A DNA stretch of 16,177 nucleotides, taken from the NCBI GenBank assembly GCA_937941715.1, contig CALDGX010000207.1, positions 1-16,177 on the forward strand. Direction: 5' to 3'. This document shows, in pieces, positions 14,171-16,177 of the stretch. The position numbers and the translations under genes are program-made. The notes beneath the pieces are model-generated. The model was not told the DNA's origin, made no database searches, and worked only from the letters and a program-made list of their open reading frames with translations. How positions within the stretch are numbered: position 1 is the first letter of the stretch; every line of letters starts with the position of its first letter. Origin of the DNA: an uncultured Chloracidobacterium sp. (lineage in GTDB: Bacteria; Acidobacteriota; Blastocatellia; Pyrinomonadales; Pyrinomonadaceae).

Positions 14171-14541
14171 AGCTGTTTACCGTTGAGGAAGCCAATGCCG
14201 TTCTGCCGTCGGTGATACCGAAGCTGCTAGATATACGCGAGCTTTATGCCAAGATCGAGGTCATGCGCGACGAGGCCCGTACGGCGGCGGAGGCCTCGCA
14301 GTTCGGCGGCGGAATGCCCGGCGGGACGACCTATGTCAATGCACTGTACAAGGTCGGTAAACTGACCACGGAGCTCGGCCTGATCGGCGTCGAACTCAAG
14401 GACTATTCCCGCGGGCTGATCGACTTTCCCTCGATGCGAAATGACCGCATTGTCCTGCTGTGCTGGCAGATCGGCGACGGCGACGAGATCGCCTGGTGGC
14501 ATGAGACGGACGCAGGCTTTGCCGGAAGAAAGCCCCTCTGA
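14167..14541 (+). CDS. DUF2203 family protein
   Basis: The 124-residue product shows the DUF2203 signatures: FTVEEANAVLP at the start, a helical middle, then GVELKDYSRGLIDFPSMRNDRIVLLCWQIGDGDEIAWWHETDAGFAGRKPL at the end. The C-terminal part, with its conserved VLLCW, WWHE and DAGFAGR blocks, is the best-conserved region of the family. Length is normal, there is no signal or membrane segment, and no biochemical function is known to me. ATG overlaps the NYN gene's TGA by four bases (ATGA), so the two are almost certainly co-translated. This makes a role next to the predicted nuclease worth considering, but nothing in the sequence shows an enzyme active site. Confidence 0.85.
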   Translation: MKLFTVEEANAVLPSVIPKLLDIRELYAKIEVMRDEARTAAEASQFGGGMPGGTTYVNALYKVGKLTTELGLIGVELKDYSRGLIDFPSMRNDRIVLLCWQIGDGDEIAWWHETDAGFAGRKPL

Positions 14542-14543
14542 TC

Positions 14544-14564
14544 TTATCCACAAGGTTTTCCACA
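14544..14564 (+). promoter_or_regulatory. Two DnaA-box-like sequences
   Basis: TTATCCACA at 14544-14552 is a perfect consensus DnaA box (TTATNCACA). TTTTCCACA at 14556-14564, same strand, differs at one position. The starts are 12 bases apart. They lie three bases after the DUF2203 stop, at the beginning of an AT-rich intergenic region. Only two boxes were found and no dnaA, dnaN, rpmH or gidA gene is nearby, so a replication origin is not supported. Confidence 0.4.
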
Positions 14565-14576
14565 GCGCGCAGGTTA

Positions 14577-14613
14577 ACAAATTGTTTCCAATTTGTATAA
14601 AAAGCTTAAGCTT
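14577..14613. repeat. Two neighbouring perfect palindromes
   Basis: ACAAATTG-TTTC-CAATTTGT at 14577-14596 is a perfect eight-base inverted repeat with a four-base loop. AAGCTTAAGCTT at 14602-14613 is a perfect 12-base palindrome. The first could form a hairpin but is AT-rich and has no T-run after it, so it is not an ordinary terminator for the DUF2203 gene. Function unknown; protein binding is possible. Confidence 0.6.
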
Positions 14614-14628
14614 ATGTGCGCTTTACGG

Positions 14629-14661
14629 TTGACGAGTTAAAGTATTTCCTGATAATATCAG
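14629..14661 (+). promoter_or_regulatory. Sigma70-type promoter for the RDD gene, with palindrome over the -10
   Basis: TTGACG (14629-14634) is followed after 18 bases by TAATAT (14653-14658), or after 16 by GATAAT. Either reading predicts transcription starting near 14665, about 45 bases before the ATG at 14711. The -10 lies inside the perfect palindrome CTGATA-A-TATCAG (14649-14661), so a dimeric repressor could block it. A further short inverted repeat, CACTG/CAGTG (14691-14708), lies directly before the start codon. Confidence 0.6.
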
Positions 14662-14710
14662 CTAGTTTTTGCTAATCTCCTTTACCTAGACACTGAAAAG
14701 TTACAGTGAA

Positions 14711-16078
14711 ATGCCTATGAACTGCCCGGTTTGCGATCGAAATCTGGCGCCGACATTGTCAATTTGCCCGTCCTGCGGGGCAATGATGAACGACTCGGTT
14801 CGAGAAGAACTTCAGACCAAGATCACTCCCTCAGCCAAACTGCCGCGTATCGAGCCGTCAATCGCAGCCCAGACTGCACCGACGGAACCAAAGCCTGTGC
14901 TGGCACCGCCGCCGCGGCCGATGATCCTCGAACAGATCCCTGCACCGGTACATCCTCCGGCCCCGGCCAAGCCTGCACCGGTAAACCGCGTGGTTACCGC
15001 GAATCTCAATTCGAAGCCGACGAGCCCGACGCTGGTCGAGTTTCAAAACAAGAACATCGCCGTTCCTGAATGGCGCCTGCAGATGCAGAACGCGGTCAGG
15101 CAGAGAAAAGGCCTGACGGACGACGGCGTCCCGGTCAACGCGGTAGCCGCAAAGCAGAGCCATCTGGCTACGCACGGTGCGACGGCACTCAAGACCGAAG
15201 TTATAGAGGATCCGATCCCGTTACCTGAGATCGAAAATGCCGACCCGCGTCTCGGGGCCGCACTTAAGCGGATCGCGGAGTCGCGCCGAGCCTTTTTGCC
15301 CGAAGACCAGAAGGCACCCGCCGCCAAGACCGCCGCGGCAAAGAGTTTCCCGTTTGGCGTCGTGACGCCGACGCCGAACAAACCTGTCCGCCCGCCGATG
15401 CCGGCAAGCACCCCGGTCCGTCCGAAACCGGCGATGGTCGCCCCGCTGCGGATGGAACGCAAACTGGACACCAACAAATTGCCGCGGATCGAGACGGTCG
15501 TTCCGCCGCCTGCGGCCGAGGCCCCGCCGGTCGAGGAGGCCGAGGTATCGAAGCTCCCCCTGATGCCGTCACAGACCGAGTTTACGGAAGTGAACCGGAT
15601 ACTGATCAACTCCGAACACGAAGACGCGGAGTTGGAAGATGTTTATACGGACGAAGACGGAGAGATCGAGGATCTGGCGCCGCTCTCGATGCGGTTCAAC
15701 GCCGGATTGTTTGATCTGATCATCGCGGTGTCGGTCAGCATGCTGGCACTCTCGCCCTTCGCCCTTGCGGGCGGTGACTGGTTCTCACGAGCGGGCGTAC
15801 TTACCTTTATCGGAACTTGTGCGATCGTAACGTTTGCGTACCTCACGGCGGCAGTCGGATTTTTCGGGAAAACGCTCGGAATGCGATTGTTCGCGCTAGA
15901 ACTGGTCGACGCCGAGGCCAATGAGTATCCTTCGATACACCAGGCGGCCGTGAGTTCGTCGGTCTATATTTTATCGATCATATTTGCAGGCATCGGATTT
16001 GTGCCGATGTTGTTCAACGACGAGCGGCGGGCGGCCCACGACCTTTTGTCGGGTACGATCATCGTTCGCGAATTTTAG
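14711..16078 (+). CDS. Zinc-ribbon / RDD-family membrane protein
   Basis: Of 455 residues, 5-23 form a zinc ribbon (C5-P-V-C8, C19-P-S-C22-G). A long disordered linker, about 35-320, is rich in Pro, Ala and charged residues, and an acidic run (EHEDAELEDVYTDEDGEIED) precedes the membrane part. Residues about 325-455 are an RDD domain: the signature R-x-x-A-x-x-x-D is seen as MRFNAGLFDLIIA, then three to four hydrophobic segments, then FFGKTLGMRLFALELVD and FNDERRAAHDLLSGTIIV. RDD proteins are small integral membrane proteins, some linked to ion transport; the role here is unknown. KLPRIE occurs twice in the linker (43-48, 256-261). It has its own promoter region and a terminator, so it is probably monocistronic. 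There is no clear Shine-Dalgarno sequence; M3 is an alternative start. Confidence 0.85.
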   Translation: MPMNCPVCDRNLAPTLSICPSCGAMMNDSVREELQTKITPSAKLPRIEPSIAAQTAPTEPKPVLAPPPRPMILEQIPAPVHPPAPAKPAPVNRVVTANLNSKPTSPTLVEFQNKNIAVPEWRLQMQNAVRQRKGLTDDGVPVNAVAAKQSHLATHGATALKTEVIEDPIPLPEIENADPRLGAALKRIAESRRAFLPEDQKAPAAKTAAAKSFPFGVVTPTPNKPVRPPMPASTPVRPKPAMVAPLRMERKLDTNKLPRIETVVPPPAAEAPPVEEAEVSKLPLMPSQTEFTEVNRILINSEHEDAELEDVYTDEDGEIEDLAPLSMRFNAGLFDLIIAVSVSMLALSPFALAGGDWFSRAGVLTFIGTCAIVTFAYLTAAVGFFGKTLGMRLFALELVDAEANEYPSIHQAAVSSSVYILSIIFAGIGFVPMLFNDERRAAHDLLSGTIIVREF

Positions 16079-16097
16079 GCCCCGATACTTTAAGCAG

Positions 16098-16136
16098 AGC
16101 CCAAATGTCCCGTCAAACGGTTCCTTTGGGCTTTTG
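16098..16136 (+). terminator. Intrinsic terminator after the RDD gene
   Basis: AGCCCAAA (16098-16105) pairs perfectly with TTTGGGCT (16125-16132). CCGT/ACGG inside the loop can add a second short stem. The 3' arm runs into TTTTG. It starts 20 bases after the RDD stop and before the next gene. Confidence 0.7.
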
Positions 16137-16147
16137 TGCGCTTAAAC

Positions 16148-16153
16148 TACACT
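16148..16153 (+). promoter_or_regulatory. -10-like box seven bases before the last start codon
   Basis: TACACT fits the TANNNT pattern and ends seven bases before the ATG at 16161, the spacing typical of leaderless messages. No Shine-Dalgarno sequence is present there. Confidence 0.35.
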
Positions 16154-16160
16154 TAGCGGT

Positions 16161-16177
16161 ATGGATGACCAGCAGCG
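16161..16177 (+). CDS. Start of a further gene, cut by the window edge
   Basis: An ATG at 16161 opens the codons MDDQQ and continues to the edge. The preceding terminator and the TACACT box seven bases upstream suggest a new transcription unit begins here. Five codons are too few to name a product, and another start further on cannot be excluded. Confidence 0.35.

Noticed and set aside
14577..14596. Terminator for the DUF2203 gene
   Set aside because: The hairpin is AT-rich and followed by ATAAAAA rather than a T-run, on either strand.
14542..14710. Chromosomal origin of replication
   Set aside because: Only two DnaA-box-like sequences are present, and no origin-linked gene (dnaA, dnaN, rpmH, gidA) lies nearby. 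Kept only as a finding about DnaA-like sites.

Overview
The window looks like a stretch of chromosome from a high-GC, free-living Gram-negative-type bacterium. The best guess is an Acidobacteriota relative (Blastocatellia/Pyrinomonadaceae type). This is inference from three things: the set of zinc-ribbon/TM proteins, the AroD-AroE fusion, and the GC-rich hairpin repeat. There is no rRNA or marker gene to prove it. Genes sit close together and many starts lack a clear Shine-Dalgarno sequence. No tRNA, rRNA, CRISPR array, insertion sequence or prophage gene was seen.

Layout. (1) Positions 1-437 are visibly less GC-rich than the rest: the tail of a helix-turn-helix protein, a small unknown ORF and a strong hairpin. 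(2) 437-664 is an array of six 38-bp repeat units, each carrying a GC-rich inverted repeat. It abuts the stop codon of a small secreted proline-rich protein on the minus strand (663-887). (3) 1177-6319 is a tight plus-strand run: TspO-like membrane protein, fused AroD-AroE, a protein with four zinc ribbons, a secreted caspase-like protein with an EF-hand and two Tudor-knot-like domains, and a ThiF/MoeB-type E1 enzyme. Gaps are a few bases, and the last pair overlaps by ATGA. (4) 6377-7702 is a type II NADH dehydrogenase behind a perfect CRP/FNR-like palindrome. (5) 7786-10797 holds a secreted beta-propeller protein and a short-chain dehydrogenase. (6) 10800-13164 is a minus-strand operon: zinc-ribbon protein with an L7/L12-like segment, RlmB-type rRNA methyltransferase, zinc-ribbon membrane protein. 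(7) 13466-14541 is a coupled pair, a NYN-domain nuclease and a DUF2203 protein. (8) 14542-14710 is a 169-bp intergenic region with two DnaA-box-like sequences, three palindromes and a good sigma70-type promoter, leading into a zinc-ribbon/RDD membrane protein (14711-16078). That gene is followed by an intrinsic terminator and the first codons of a further gene.

Functionally, most of the window is housekeeping: aromatic amino acid synthesis, sulfur-carrier activation, the respiratory chain and rRNA modification. It is interleaved with poorly characterised envelope and zinc-ribbon proteins. The least ordinary items are the periplasmic caspase/EF-hand/Tudor-knot protein, the 38-bp repeat array, and the dense intergenic region before the RDD gene. 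No clear-cut new defence or mobile system is visible.
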